Assembly (NCBI GenBank): GCA_963921195.1
Contig: OY992539.1
Location: 136,945,453-137,009,452 of the forward strand
Length of the DNA stretch: 64,000 nucleotides
Direction: 5' to 3'
DNA from: Pegoplata infirma
Taxonomy: Eukaryota > Arthropoda > Insecta > Diptera > Anthomyiidae
Below, piece after piece: positions 23,945 to 35,551 of this stretch; position 1 is the stretch's first letter, and every line of letters starts with the position of its first letter. The notes beneath the pieces are model-generated. The model was not told the DNA's origin and made no database searches. It saw only the letters and a list, made by a program, of their open reading frames with translations. Made by a program: the position numbers and the translations under genes.

Positions 23945-24274
23945 GACCAACATAAATAAATTTAAAACAAAAAATAATTTTCTTGAAAATTATACCATGA
24001 GAATATCATGGTTTTAATTAGTAAAGAAAATAATGACCTCGAGCCAGAATAAACATCCTCACAAAATATAATATTTTAAAGGTCGAATAAAACAATTTTT
24101 ATTTATTAATAAAAATTAATCAGAATTTAACTTTTCTACTTGTTTTTTTTTTAATTTTTTCTCAAAAGTAATTTCCTTTTAAATAAAGCTTTTTTGCAAT
24201 AATCTTTTTTAAATTGTGGAGGGTATCAATACATTCGGCAAGGCCTTATTTAACTTTTTTACTTGTTTTTTATT

Positions 24275-24630
24275 CGAATTCCCAATGAAATTACTTTTTC
24301 AAGAAATCCGGACTCGTTACGATCAAGGATATCATCAGGACATTAAAAAAAAGTACAAAATGTCCATTTTTGATTTTATCCTTATAAGTATCCGAATTTT
24401 ACAATAAAATACCTATTCAAAGCAGATATGCAAAGCAGTATGTAAAGTCCAATAAAGAGTACCTGGGGTTAAAATCCTAATCCATTGAAAATATCCATAA
24501 ATATTGCAAAAGAAGTCTAAATTTTGAACCACGTTTGCATATTTTTGTCCTCATAGTATTATTGATCGTATCGAGTCCGGATTTCTAGAAAAAGCTAGGT
24601 AATTTTATTGGGAATTCGAAAAAAAAAAAA
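24275..24630. mobile_element. Inverted-repeat element with TTCGAATTCCCAAT ends
   Basis: Arms of about 65 bp: TTCGAATTCCCAATGAAATT through AATCCGGACTCGTTACGATC on the left, matched in reverse at 24540-24625. No coding. It sits directly beside the end of the outer rolling-circle element. Confidence 0.65.
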
Positions 24631-24657
24631 CTTTTACATGCACTTTTCCAATAATAA

Positions 24658-25336
24658 ACAAGTAAGAGTGTTAAATTTGGCTGTGCCGAATCTTTTATAC
24701 CCTCCAATATGCAAAAAAAATAAAATAAAAATGCAGGGACGTTTTATCTTTTTTTTGGGGGGGTCGTGGTGATTGGGGTGGGGGCAAATTTCCTCCCAAA
24801 TATGTGTTTAAAAATGCATTCTTATGCTTTTTGCACTAAAGAAATGCAAGTTTATCATAATTACATTTTTTTTATTCTACGCCCATAAAAGGGGGGCGGA
24901 CCAAAAAAAACGACATTTTCTAAATCTCAGGGTCCAAATGCAGGACTTTGAACATCTTGTTGCATAAAAATGTAGAATTTGTTTAACAAAAAGACAAAAC
25001 ATCATGTAAAAAAATGATTTTTTTCAGGGGTTGGTTGAGTTCTTTAAGGGGGAACTTTTTTCCCCCTGGTTCGATTTTGCCTATTTCCGAACTTAACCTG
25101 CCTAGGACCATAAGACATATTCGTGCCAAACTTGAGGAGTCTAGATCTTTTATTTTGGACTGTATCGTGTTAACTACAGATAGACGGACGGACGGTCGGA
25201 CATCGCTAGAATGTCTTAGAATCGATCACTGATCAATAATATATATACTTTATGTGGTCCCCGACCGATACTTCGATGCGTTACACACGGAATGACAAAG
25301 TGAGTATACCCCCATACTAAAGTTGGAGGGTATAAA
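24658..25336 (-). mobile_element. Rolling-circle element, second subfamily, full length
   Basis: Left end ACAAGTAAGAGTGTTAAATT plus a hairpin (TTTGGCTGTGCCGAAT) and TATACCCTCCAA; right end TATACCCCCATACTAAAGTT then GGAGGGTATA, with a short GTCC/GGAC core near 25183-25200. The interior carries the block GGGGGAACTTTTTTCCCCC (25050-25068), shared with 41297-41322. Confidence 0.65.
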
Positions 25337-25640
25337 AATTTGTCGGTTTTGAGGGCTTGGTCCAGAAAAAATGAAAATTCATATATCTCGAGAAGGCGAT
25401 TTGCTAAAACTTTTTTGATGACAGACTCGAGTTTAGGATACCAAAATACTTTAGAAAAAGTACGCTAAGAATCTGAGCAAAAAAAATGGATTTTTGTATT
25501 AAAAAATTAAAAAAAAAAAAATTAAATGAAAAAAATATTTGGTGTCCTTAAATTTCTTCTTTGGTTAACATTGTGGAGGGTATTTAAAGATTCTGCACAT
25601 CCGATTAAAGCTTTATTACTGGTTTAATCCTCCAATGGTT
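25337..25640 (+). mobile_element. Degraded rolling-circle remnant
   Basis: The end at 25571-25625 still shows GTGGAGGGTAT, a decayed hairpin and TTATTACTGGT. The rest is not recognised. Confidence 0.4.
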
Positions 25641-25652
25641 TAATGTGTACAT

Positions 25653-27927
25653 TAGGGTGGCAGCTATTTTGCAAAACTTCGAATTTGAAGGAGCGCACCC
25701 CTAATTTTTATTACATTTGGTCTAAAAATGCTATGCTAAAAATTTCAGCCAAATCGGACAACGTTAACACGAGGCGCATCGAGGTCAAAGGTCAAAAATA
25801 GCCATATTTTGATGAAAATCATTAAATAAATGGTGTTGTTTTTTTAATATATTGTTAAAAAGTGGTACACAAGTTGTTTTTAGTATAAGAAGATAAATTA
25901 AAAATTTTTGGATTTTCAAAAATTAACCCTTGTAAGTCTTTCGGGGTCAAAATGACCCAATTTTCACAAAATGACCCCTAAAACACGAAAATCAGCCCCA
26001 ATTTTCTAAATTTATTGAAATAAACCAATGTAAACCCATATTTATATTCTATTCTATCATAAATACTCAGATATGAAATACTGTCTTTGTAGGATATCAT
26101 TCACCCGTTTCACGGTAAGGCCAAAAATATTCATTTTATTTGGCGTGGTTCTCAAAACTGATATTTTGGTTTTTTCAAAATTTTCTTAAACAAAATTAGG
26201 AAAAATGCTGAAAAAACCACAGAATCTTATAAAATATATGTTAACATATAAAAAAAATTTGTTTGGGGGATATCCCTCGGATAGTTTGGCGGGGCATCGA
26301 TTTAAACTAAGCGGATTTCGTGGAAAATGCCTTTTTTGCCCACAATTTATTCAATATGGAAAAAAATTGGTAAATATTTTAAAATTTGACAAAGTCAGGG
26401 CCATAAATTATTAAAAACTATGTTAGACATTAACCCTAAACGTTTTAGGAAATAGAACAATATTAACCCGGTTTTTATTCGGGTCAAAGGTCAAATTTAG
26501 GGATATTTGGATTTTTTTTGAAAAAAGGCATCTAAATATGAAATGTTTATTGCGATTTTTTATAAAACTTGGTATAATTATTGTACGAGCTCAGAAAAAT
26601 AATTATTTAATTTTTTTTAAAATTAACCCATAAATGAACATGGGGTCAAAATGGCCCAGCACATTAAAATTTCTTTATATAGATTTTTATATTTTCTTTC
26701 GATTTTTATAAAACTTGTTATCATTATGTGCGAGGTCAGAAAACTAATTATTTGATTTTTTTTAATTAACCCATAAATGAACATGGGGTCCAGCACGTTA
26801 AAAAATGGTCCAGCACGTTAAAAATTCTTAATATAGTTTTTTTATTTTTTTTTCTATTTCTATTAAACTTGTTATTATTTTTATGCGACGTGTGAAAAAA
26901 TAATTATTTGATTTTAATGTGCTGGGCCATTTTGACCCCATGTTCATTTATGGGTTAATTTTATAAAAATTAAATAATCAATTTTCTGAGCTCGAACAAT
27001 AATTATACCAAGTTTTATAAAAAATCGCAATAAACATTTCGTATTTAGATGCCTTTTTCCAAAAAAAATCCAAATATCCCTAAATTTGACTTTTGACCCG
27101 AATAAAAACCGGGTTAATATTATTCTATTTTCCTAAAACGTTTAGGGTTAATGTCTAACATAGTTTTTAATAATTTGTGGCCCTGAATTTGTCAAATTTT
27201 AAAATATTTACCAAATTTTTTCCATATTGAATAAATTGTGGGCAAAAAAGGGATTTTCATCGAAATCCGCTGAGTTTAAATCGATGCCCCCGCCAAACTA
27301 TCCGAGGGATATCCCCCAAAATTTTTTTTTATATGTTAACATATATTTTATAAGATTCTGTGGTTTTTTCAGCATTTTTCCTAATTTTGTTTAAGAAAAT
27401 TTTGAAAAAACCAAAATATCAGTTCTGAGAACCACGCCAAATAAAATGCATATTTTTTGCCTTACCGTGAAACGGGTGAATGACATCCTACAAAGACAGT
27501 ATTTCATATCTGAGTATTTATGATAGAAAAGAATATAAATATGGGCTTACATTGGTTTATTTCAATAAATTTTGAAAATTGGGTCTGATTTTAGTGTTTT
27601 AGGGGTCATTTTGTGAAAATTGGGTCATTTTGACCCCGAAAGACTTACAAGGGTTAATTTTTGAAAACCCAAAAATTTTTAATTTATCTTCTTATACTTA
27701 AAACAACTCGTGTACCACTTTTTAAAATATATTTAAAAAACAACACCATTTATTTAATGTTTTTCATCAAAATATGGCTATTTTTTTACCTTTGACCTCA
27801 ATGCGCCTCGTGTTAACGTTGTCCGATTTGGCTGAAATTTTTAGCATAGCATTTGTAGACCAAATGTAATAAAAATTAGGGGTGCACTCCTTTAAATTCG
27901 AAGTTTTGCAAAATAGCTGCCACCCTA
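25653..27927. mobile_element. Long-palindrome hAT-like element, copy 1
   Basis: The duplication GTGTACAT (25645-25652, 27928-27935) flanks a 2275-bp element with ends TAGGGTGGCAGCTATTTTGC in inverted orientation. The two arms are complementary over about 1 kb each, meeting near 26900, with scattered mismatches. Embedded palindromes of the type GGGTCAAAATGACCC and AAACATTAAATGG-like blocks occur in both arms. A block around AACCCATAAATGAACATGGG is repeated at 26626-26830, making the left arm longer. There is no transposase; the short open frame at 26205-26414 is not conserved in copy 2. A transcript would fold into a very long hairpin. Confidence 0.8.
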
Positions 27928-27932
27928 GTGTA

Positions 27933-28182
27933 CATAGAAAAAAAAATGTTTGTAAATTTTAATACTATTGAGTAAAAAATTACTCAATTTTGCAACAGTA
28001 AACGATTTAATAGTATTGAGTAAACTTTAAAAAAAAATTACTAAATGCTTACTAAAAAATTTGACACAAATAAAAATTTACTTAAAATATTTAGATTTTT
28101 TAATAACTTTTTAATTGTGTCAAGTAAACATTTACTCAAAATTTATCAATTTATTTTTTTAAAAAGTTTAAAAAAGATTCAC

Positions 28183-28217
<35 letters not shown>

Positions 28218-28475
28218 TTACCAAATATATTTATGTCTTAAAGACATAGGAAAATTTCATAAAGATGATTTCAAACTTTAATATACAAAAAAGTCTAAAC
28301 TAAATGAGAATTCAAAACACCAAGACAATAAAAAACAATATTAAATTTGTACTGATTTTTTTTTTTAATTTTTGAGTAAATTTTTAATTACGTCAATTAA
28401 AAAATTATTCAAATTGTTTTTAAAAATTTAAATAAGTAATTACTCAAATTGTTTTTCTCAATATTATTTTCTGTG
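27933..28475. mobile_element. TA-duplicating MITE (CATAGAAAAAAAA/TTTTCTGTG ends)
   Basis: Ends CATAGAAAAAAAAAT and ATTATTTTCTGTG, with TA on both sides (27931-27932, 28476-28477). The interior repeats TTACTCAA/TTGAGTAA and has a poly-A run at about 28185-28215. It is the same family as 46602-47250 and 58622-59175. The palindromic hAT copy appears to have inserted across this MITE's left junction. Confidence 0.75.
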
Positions 28476-28479
28476 TAAC

Positions 28480-30455
28480 AAACCACATGTAATCATGTAA
28501 TATGTTATAATTTTAAAAAAATTGATAATGTTATTCTACAAAATATTATTTTAGAAATCATGCTATATAAATAAATATTAAATAGCAAAAACAAAAAAAT
28601 ATTTGTCAAAATAATGCGATTTTAAATGAATACACAACAATTTAACTTAATGTTCATTCATTCATGAGCTTAAAATAATTCAAAATTTATGTTTTTGTTT
28701 TTTTTTTGTTTTTAAACGGAACTAATTAAATTTTTAACACAAAAAATATATAATTTTTTTTTTAGATTTCATAACAAGACCAACCAACGAAAAAAAAAAT
28801 ACTTTTAAAACACAAATACACAACTTGACAATACAATAATATTTAATCATTTTAATAAAAATAAATAAAAACAAGTGAAGAAAAAAATAAATATCATATT
28901 AAAAACAAAGTAAAATTATTTGAGAAAATATTTATTCTAAAAGCAAAACCGTAGACACAGTAAAAACAATCAATCCGCAAACCCTGTAGTAGTAGTTCGT
29001 TTGGAATACAAGTACTTTAAAAATGTATAGAAGAACAGGATAGAAAACAAGAATAACACAATTTGTGGTATGAAAAATACAAGTTGTCATAAGTCTCGTC
29101 ACTTTACTTTAGCTAATCGATACATTTTTGAGCAGTGATGCAAATTCTATAAAAGCAAAAATCGCTAAAAAATACACAGAATAAAATCCTATACTAAATT
29201 TAAAGCAAAATTTATGAAATATCAGGTTTGCGAGGGCTTCAAAGAAATTATTTCATATTCCATGTAGGTAAATTTTTTCCTAAAAAATAGTAATTCATCT
29301 ACAAAAATATATCTTAAAGTAAGTAAAATTGTACTTAATATACGTTTTATTGTTTTTATCCAGAGGAAAAATATTTTTTTACATAAGTACAAATTTCTTT
29401 AAACTTTACGATTATTAAGACGCTGTAGGGTCCCAGCGTGTGGCATCCGCACATGATATCAAAACTTTATTTATTTTGACCTTTTGAACTCGAATCAGGA
29501 TCGAATTCTATCATTGGGGTTTCTTGTAACCTCACAAGAAATGTCCGCAAAGTGAAACTACCTGATTTATACACAAGACTGATAAAAAAAATTAAGATCG
29601 ACCTGTCACCACTCTGTGGTACAGGGTATAATGAGTTTGTGCTATAACTACCCGAAATATTGGTCCTAGACCTACCTTCAAGTATACCGATCGATTTTTG
29701 AGTCGATTTAGCGATGTCCGTCCGTCCGTCTGTCCATCTATCGGTTTAAGCACGATACAGGTCGCAATTTTAAATCAATTGACTTGCATATTTTGGCCCA
29801 AGGACGAAGCCTATTGAAATTGGAGAAAATCGGTTCATATTAAGACCTAGCCCCGATACAAACGCCCCCTTTGGATTCGGCTTAAATGAATCTCTAATAA
29901 CCGTATTATGACAGATATCGCTTTGAAGGTGAACAAATTTTGTATGCACGAATCACCATTCCAAATTTCAAAGGAATCGGGTCAGTCCTTCTGGTAGTCC
30001 CCATACAAACCACCCTCCCGATATTCACATAATTGCCTCAAAATTCATAAAATGGAAATATTTGATAAAAATTTTATTTTTAGGTGTTAAACGTGCGCTT
30101 TAGTAACCTAATCAAATCGGAATATAATTGGACCATTTTCGGACTTAGTCCCACATATAAAAATTTCGACCGATATTCATTGGTCTATTGACAAAAAATA
30201 AACTATTTCCACTAAAATTTGATCTGTGTGTGTCAAGGTTTTCTTTTGATATAATAAGATAAAATGATATATTATTATATCTTATTGGATCTAATTTTTT
30301 ATAAAATCAAATTAGATAATATTTACCGTTCCATTTTGGATTGGTTGAAAAGGGGATCACTTATAGATATCAGAAACGTAAAAAAATATATTGTATTAAC
30401 GGTTAAGTTTTTTTTTTTTTATAAAATATGGAAGTCCACCCAAATGTACTACTAT
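28480..30455. other. AT-rich DNA with one GTCC-containing repeat
   Basis: No gene seen. At 29611-30240 lies a repeat starting GTGGTACAGGGTATAATGAG with a (GTCC) run near 29716-29738. It resembles, but is not the same family as, the rolling-circle elements elsewhere. At 29215-29300 it shares the CAGGTTTGCGAGGGCTTC piece with 13095-13170. Confidence 0.45.
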
Positions 30456-30927
30456 ATATGTATATAAGGGTGGCAGCTATTTTGCTAAACTTCGAATTTC
30501 GGGGAGTGCATCCCTATTTTTTTTACATTTGGCCTAAAAATGCTATGCTAAAAATTTCAGCCAAATCAGACAACGTTAACACGAGGCGCATCGAGGTCAA
30601 AGGTCAAACACGCGAAAATAGCCATATTTTGATGAAAAACATTGAATAAATGGTGTTGTTTTTTGAATACATTGCTAAAAAGTGGTACACGAGTTGTTTT
30701 TAGTATAAAAAGATTTCTAGTAAGCCTTTCGGGGTCAAAATGACCCAATTTTTACAAAATGACCCCTAAAACACGAAAATCAGCCCCAATTTTCTAATTT
30801 TACTAAAATAAACCAATGGAAAACGATATTTATATTCTATTCTATCATAAATACTCAGATATGAAATACTGTCTTTCTAGGATGTCATTAACCCGTTTCA
30901 TGGTAAGGCCAAAAATATGCATTATAT

Positions 30928-32432
30928 CCCAGCAAAAACATGGTAAGGAGTTATGAAAAGTAATCATTACCAAGTACATTATTTATAATGAGTACCCATT
31001 ACCATTAACATTATTTTAAGCCCAAAAGTAACTACTTCTCAGTAATATGTTATAAAAGCACATCTAAGTAATAATATATCCTTGCACTTGCAGTTTTTAA
31101 CCTTTACAATTCAATTAACTTTAAAAGTACTTAAAAATTTAACAAGTAGAAAAGTTAAATTCGACTTTGCCGAATCTATGAATAGTATTTATTCACAATG
31201 CATTTTTTTTAAAGGGTAGTACATTTTTTAACGTGAAAAAATTAACAATTTTTATCAGAAATATTTTATTTTGAGTAAAAAACAGTTTTTTTGTCATTTT
31301 TTTTTTAAAGAAAAATTACTAATTTTTTTTTTTGAGTGTAAAATTTTTTTGAGTGTAATATTTTTTTTGCTGTATAAATATTTCTGAGTGAATGCACGTA
31401 CGTATGTACACAAAATATTGTAATTTTTCTAAAAAAAAAATAAATTTTTTTTGTGTAAATTTTTTTTTGAGTTTTGAGTGTAAAATTTTTTTTGAGTTTA
31501 AAATTTTTTTTCGAGTGTAATTTTTAAGTTATTAATGCTTTTAAAACTAAACAAGTTTAAAAAGCATTGCTTCAAAATTAATCAAGTTTGAAAAGCATTG
31601 TTTAGTTACCACCAATGCTTTTAAAACTTGTTAAAACACGTGGCATTTTAGATGAAACTAATCTGCAATTCAGGGTTTTGCTTATAACTTTTGAACCACT
31701 GGACCGATTGAGCTGAAATTTAATACCAAATAGACCCAAGGAACGGCAAAGATACGTGCCAAGCTTCAGTAGTCTCATTATTGCCTTTCGAAAGTTATCG
31801 TGTTTTTTATCTCGTAAATTCGCGAAACACCCCTGCCGAAATTTACTCTTTTGCTCATTACTTTTGAACCACTGGACCGATTTGGCTGGATTGCAATAAC
31901 AATCTGACCAGGTAAATGACGAACAAATATGCCAAACTTCAGTAGCCTCTGTAAAGTCTTTCAAAAGTTAGCGTGTTTTCTACGGACAGACAGACAGACG
32001 GACGGACGGACGGACGGACGGACATCGCTAGATCGACTTAAAATCGATCGAGGATCATAAATATATATACTTTATGGGGTCCTAGACCAATATTTCGAGG
32101 TGTTACAAACGGAATGACAAACTTATATATACCCTCTATCACTGGAGTGGAGGGTATAATAAAAATTACGCAACTTTTAAGTTTTAGTAAAAACAAGTTA
32201 AATTTTAAATGTTTTAATTAAAAAATTTTTTTTACTTCTTATTGGTAATGGGGTTTTACTCGTTATTAGTAATCCGAGTCAGTACCGACTTATTTATCTC
32301 CATACTCTTCACTAGTTATTTTTGTCTCACGCCCTTGTTAAAATTATTAGTGTTTCATTCAATAAGTAGCTACTTTTTAACATCTGTTTCGGATTACAAA
32401 ACCCATTACTAGTATTGTCAATTTTTGCTGGG
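30928..32432. mobile_element. CCCAGCAAAAA-ended element, copy 1, with nested rolling-circle element
   Basis: The ends CCCAGCAAAAA and TTTTTGCTGGG are perfect inverted repeats; AT is duplicated on each side. The opposite arm of the host palindrome (33890-33905) gives the empty site. The interior before and after the guest (31142-32157) matches copy 2 at 34726-35212. No transposase. Confidence 0.75.
31142..32157 (-). mobile_element. Rolling-circle element, full length
   Basis: It starts ACAAGTAGAAAAGTTAAATT with the hairpin remnant TTCGACTTTGCCGAAT, has the TTTTACACTC-type minisatellite (31230-31530, reverse), a (GGAC)n core at 31985-32025, and ends TATATACCCTCTATCACTGG plus AGTGGAGGGTATA. The empty site is visible in the copy at 34900-34950. 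Confidence 0.7.
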
Positions 32433-34725
32433 ATTTGGCGTGGTTCTCAAAACTGATATTTTGATTTTTTTTAAATTTTCTTAAACAAAATTAAGAAAAA
32501 TGCTGAAAAAACCACAGAATCTTATAAAATATATGTTAACATACAAAAAAAAATTTTGAGGGATATCCCTCGGATAGTTTGGCGGGGGCATCGATTTAAA
32601 CTCAGCAGATTTCGAGGAATTCGGATTTGCCCACAATTTACTCAATATAGAAAAAATTTGGTAAATATTTCAAAATTTTACAAAGTAAGGGCCATAAATT
32701 ATTAAAAACAATGTTTGACTTTAGCCCTAAACGTTTTAGGAAAATGGAATAATATTAACTCGGTTTTTATTCGGGTCAAAGTTCAAATTTTGGGACATTT
32801 AGAGTTTTTTTATAAAAAGGCACCTAAATATGAAATGTTTTTTGTGATTTTTTATAAAACTTGGTATAATTATTGTACGAGTTCAGAAAAATTATAATTT
32901 AATTTTTTTTTAAATTAACCCATAAATGAACATGGGGCAAAACGGCCCTGCACGTTAAAATTTCTTAATATAGCTTTTTATTTTGTTTGATTTCAATAAA
33001 ACTTGTTGTAATTATTGTGAGAGGTCAAAAAAATAGTTATTTGAGTTTTTTTAATTAACCCATAAATGAACATGGGGTCAAACTGGCCCAGCACATTAAA
33101 AATACTTAATATATTTTTTTTCGATTTCTATAAAACTTGGTATAACCATTGTGCTAGGTCAGATAATTTTCTTTTAATTAACCTATAAATGAACAACGGG
33201 TTAAAAAGACCCAGCATGTAAAAAAAATCTTTGCATAAAATATTTTTTTTAGACTTTTCATTTATGGGTTAATTAAAAAAATCAAATAATTATTTTTCTG
33301 ACCTCGCATAATAGTTATAACAAGTTTATTAGAAATCGAAAAAAAAAATAAAAAATTATTTAATGGAATTTTGACGTGATTGGCCATTTTGACCCCTATG
33401 TTCATTTATGGGTTAAATTAAAAAAAAAATCAAATACATTTTTTTCTGAACTCGTACAATAATTTTACCAAGTTTTATAAAAACTCGAATAAATATTTCA
33501 TATTAAGGTGCCTTTTTCTAAAAAAACTCTAAATATTCCAAAATTTGACCTTTGACCCGAATAAAATCCGGGTTAATATTGGTCCATTTTCCTAAAACGT
33601 TTCGGGTTAAAGTCTTACATTGTTTTTAATAATTTACGGCCTTTACTTTGTGAAATTTTAAAATATTTACCATATTTTTCCATATTGAGTAAATTGTGGG
33701 CAAAAAAGGCATTTTCCTCGAAATCCCATGAGTTTAAATCGATGCCAAACTATCCGAGGGATATCCCCCGAAAAAATTTTATTTTATATGCTAACATATA
33801 TTTTATAAGATTCTGTGGTTTTTTCAGCATTTTTTTTAATTTTGTTTAAGAAAATTTTTAAAAAATCAAAATATCATTTTTGAGAACCACGCCAAATATA
33901 ATGCATATTTTTGGCCTTACCATGAAACGGGTTAATGACATCCTAGAAAGACAGTATTATATATCTGAGTATTTATGATAGAATACAATATAAATATCGT
34001 TTTCCATTGGTTTATTTCAATAAAATTAGAAAATTGGGGCTGATTTTCGTGTTTTAGGGGTCATTTTGTAAAAATTGGGTCATTTTGACCCCGAAAGGCT
34101 TACAAGGGTTAATTTTTGAAAACCCAAAAATTTTTAATAAATCTTCTTATACTAAAAACAACTCGTGTACCACTTTTTAACAATATATTAAAAAAAAAAC
34201 ACCATTTATTCAATGTTTTTCATCAAAATATGGCTATTATCGTGTTTGACCACGATGCGCCTTGTGTTAACGTTGTCTGATTTTTCTGAAATTTTTAGCA
34301 TAGAATTTTTATGCCAAATGTAAAAAATTCAAAGTTTTGCAAAATAGCTGCCACCCTAATATGTATATTAAATGAAAAGTTTTTAAAAATATCTAAACAG
34401 TTGGCATGATACTTTTATTAAATACGTCTGCCTGTTAGTCCGTCCATTTCATGCATCTGTCTGACTGTCACTTTAAACATTTGATAAATTATCTATTCCA
34501 CAATTTTCATGTACTGGATTAATGTAGTTATAAATAGAAAGCTGCTGCCGTATTTAAGTAAATTTAAAATATTAAAAACAAAACAAATTTTTAAAATCCA
34601 ATTGTGTTTTGATTTGTTTTAGATGATTTTGTACCCACGACAATATTATGATCCACCTACTTAAAGTGAATTAATTGGCATTTTGTATTCGAAAAATATC
34701 GCTGTGCTAGTCGCAAATATAACTA

Positions 34726-35212
34726 CCCAGCAAAAACATCGTAATGAGTTGTGAAAAGTAATCATTACCAAGTACATTATTTATAATGAGTACCCATTAC
34801 CATTAACATTATTTTAAGCCCAAAAGTAACTACTTCTCCGTAATATGTTATAAAAGCACCTCTAAGTAATAATATCTCCTTGCACTTGCAGTTTTTAACC
34901 TTTACAATTCAATTAACTTAAAAAGTACTTAAAAACGTAATAAAAATTGCACAATTTTGAAGTTTTAGTAAAAACAAGTTAAATTTTAAAAGTTTTAATT
35001 AACTAATTATTTTACTTCTTATTGGTAATGGGTTTTTACTCCTTATTAGTAATCCGAGTCAGTAACTACTTATTTATCTCCATACTCTTCACTACTTATT
35101 TTTGTCTCACGCCCTTGTTAAAATAATTAGTGTTTCATTCAATAAGTAACTACTTATTAACATCTGTTTCGGATTACAAAACCCATTACTAGTAATGCCA
35201 ATTTTTGCTGGG
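34726..35212. mobile_element. CCCAGCAAAAA-ended element, copy 2
   Basis: 487 bp between perfect CCCAGCAAAAA inverted ends, flanked by TA (34724-34725, 35213-35214). It is nearly identical to the non-nested parts of copy 1, so it shows the full short form of the family. Confidence 0.8.
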
Positions 35213-35551
35213 TAGCTGGATACCTTGCTGGTAAAGCTAATTCGAGTAAGCTGAATTCAATGGTGCTAGCCGCTTTTCGAAGTAAGCGCTCGTATTCGCG
35301 ATATTCGCGATTAAAAATTGTGGAGCTTAAGTACTACAAAAATTATATTTTTATGCTTTTGGGATAGTTTTTAAATATAAATTTAGAAAATGCATAATTT
35401 TTTTCGCGAAAAAAAATAAAATTCGAAAAAAAATTCGCGAAAAAAATGTCGCAAAAAAATGTCCGCGTATAAAATTTACAGTGCTATTATTTTGTTTTTG
35501 TATATTCAAAGAGCTTAGATCAATGGTTCCCAACCTTTTTTGGGTCATGCC

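Larger units (their letters stand above)
20888..24122. mobile_element. Head-to-head array of 540-bp units with hammerhead-like motifs (retrozyme-like, Penelope-type insertion)
   Basis: A 540-bp unit occurs as 1.8 copies in one orientation (20888-21870) and about 2.6 copies in the other (21871-24122); the right half is interrupted by an 848-bp MITE. Copies differ at only a few bases. A 17-bp duplication GAATTTAACTTTTCTAC (20871-20887, 24123-24139) flanks the whole array and restores a rolling-circle element end when one copy is removed. No reading frame is meaningful. Each unit has a hammerhead-like fold: an extended stem I, a GGAAT/ATTCC stem II, GAAAC, and GTC before GATTA. The motifs read outward from the centre, so the 3' ends face outward, as in the Penelope-like dimer at 49852-54963. 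Mobilisation by a Penelope-like element is my inference. Confidence 0.7.
14616..24148 (+). mobile_element. Inner rolling-circle (DINE-1/Helentron-like) element, interrupted twice
   Basis: It has a terminal hairpin TATACCCTCCACT...AGAGGGTATA at 14622-14652, the block TTTGTCATTCCGTTTGTAAC, a (GTCY)n core at 14753-14816, then a hAT insertion (14938-19998). It resumes at 20007, carries the minisatellite at 20320-20790, the hairpin region at 20850-20870 and ends TTTAACTTTTCTAC, where the 540-bp array is inserted (20888-24122). The terminal TTGT follows at 24140. Insertion in a T-run without target duplication fits Helentrons. Confidence 0.6.
13691..24275 (+). mobile_element. Outer rolling-circle (DINE-1/Helentron-like) element, heavily interrupted
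   Basis: It starts ATACCCTTCACTTA in a T-run, resumes at 14161 with TTAGTGATAGAGGGTATA, runs to about 14612 with the TTTGTCATTCCGTTTGTAAC block and a degenerate core, and is then interrupted by a second rolling-circle element (14616-24148). Its remaining end lies at 24149-24271: GTGGAGGGTATCAATACATT, a CGGCAAGGCC hairpin remnant and TTTTTTACTTGT. The 9274-9836 copy, which is the same subfamily, confirms the join. Its own length is only about 1.1 kb; the rest is guest DNA. Confidence 0.6.
30465..34358. mobile_element. Long-palindrome hAT-like element, copy 2, with a nested insertion
   Basis: Flanking repeat ATATGTATA (30456-30464, 34359-34367). The ends AAGGGTGGCAGC and GCTGCCACCCTA and the internal blocks match copy 1 at 25653-27927. 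The left arm is interrupted by a CCCAGC element (30928-32432); without it the element is about 2.4 kb with arms meeting near 33200. Arms and copies have diverged by point changes and small indels. Confidence 0.75.
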
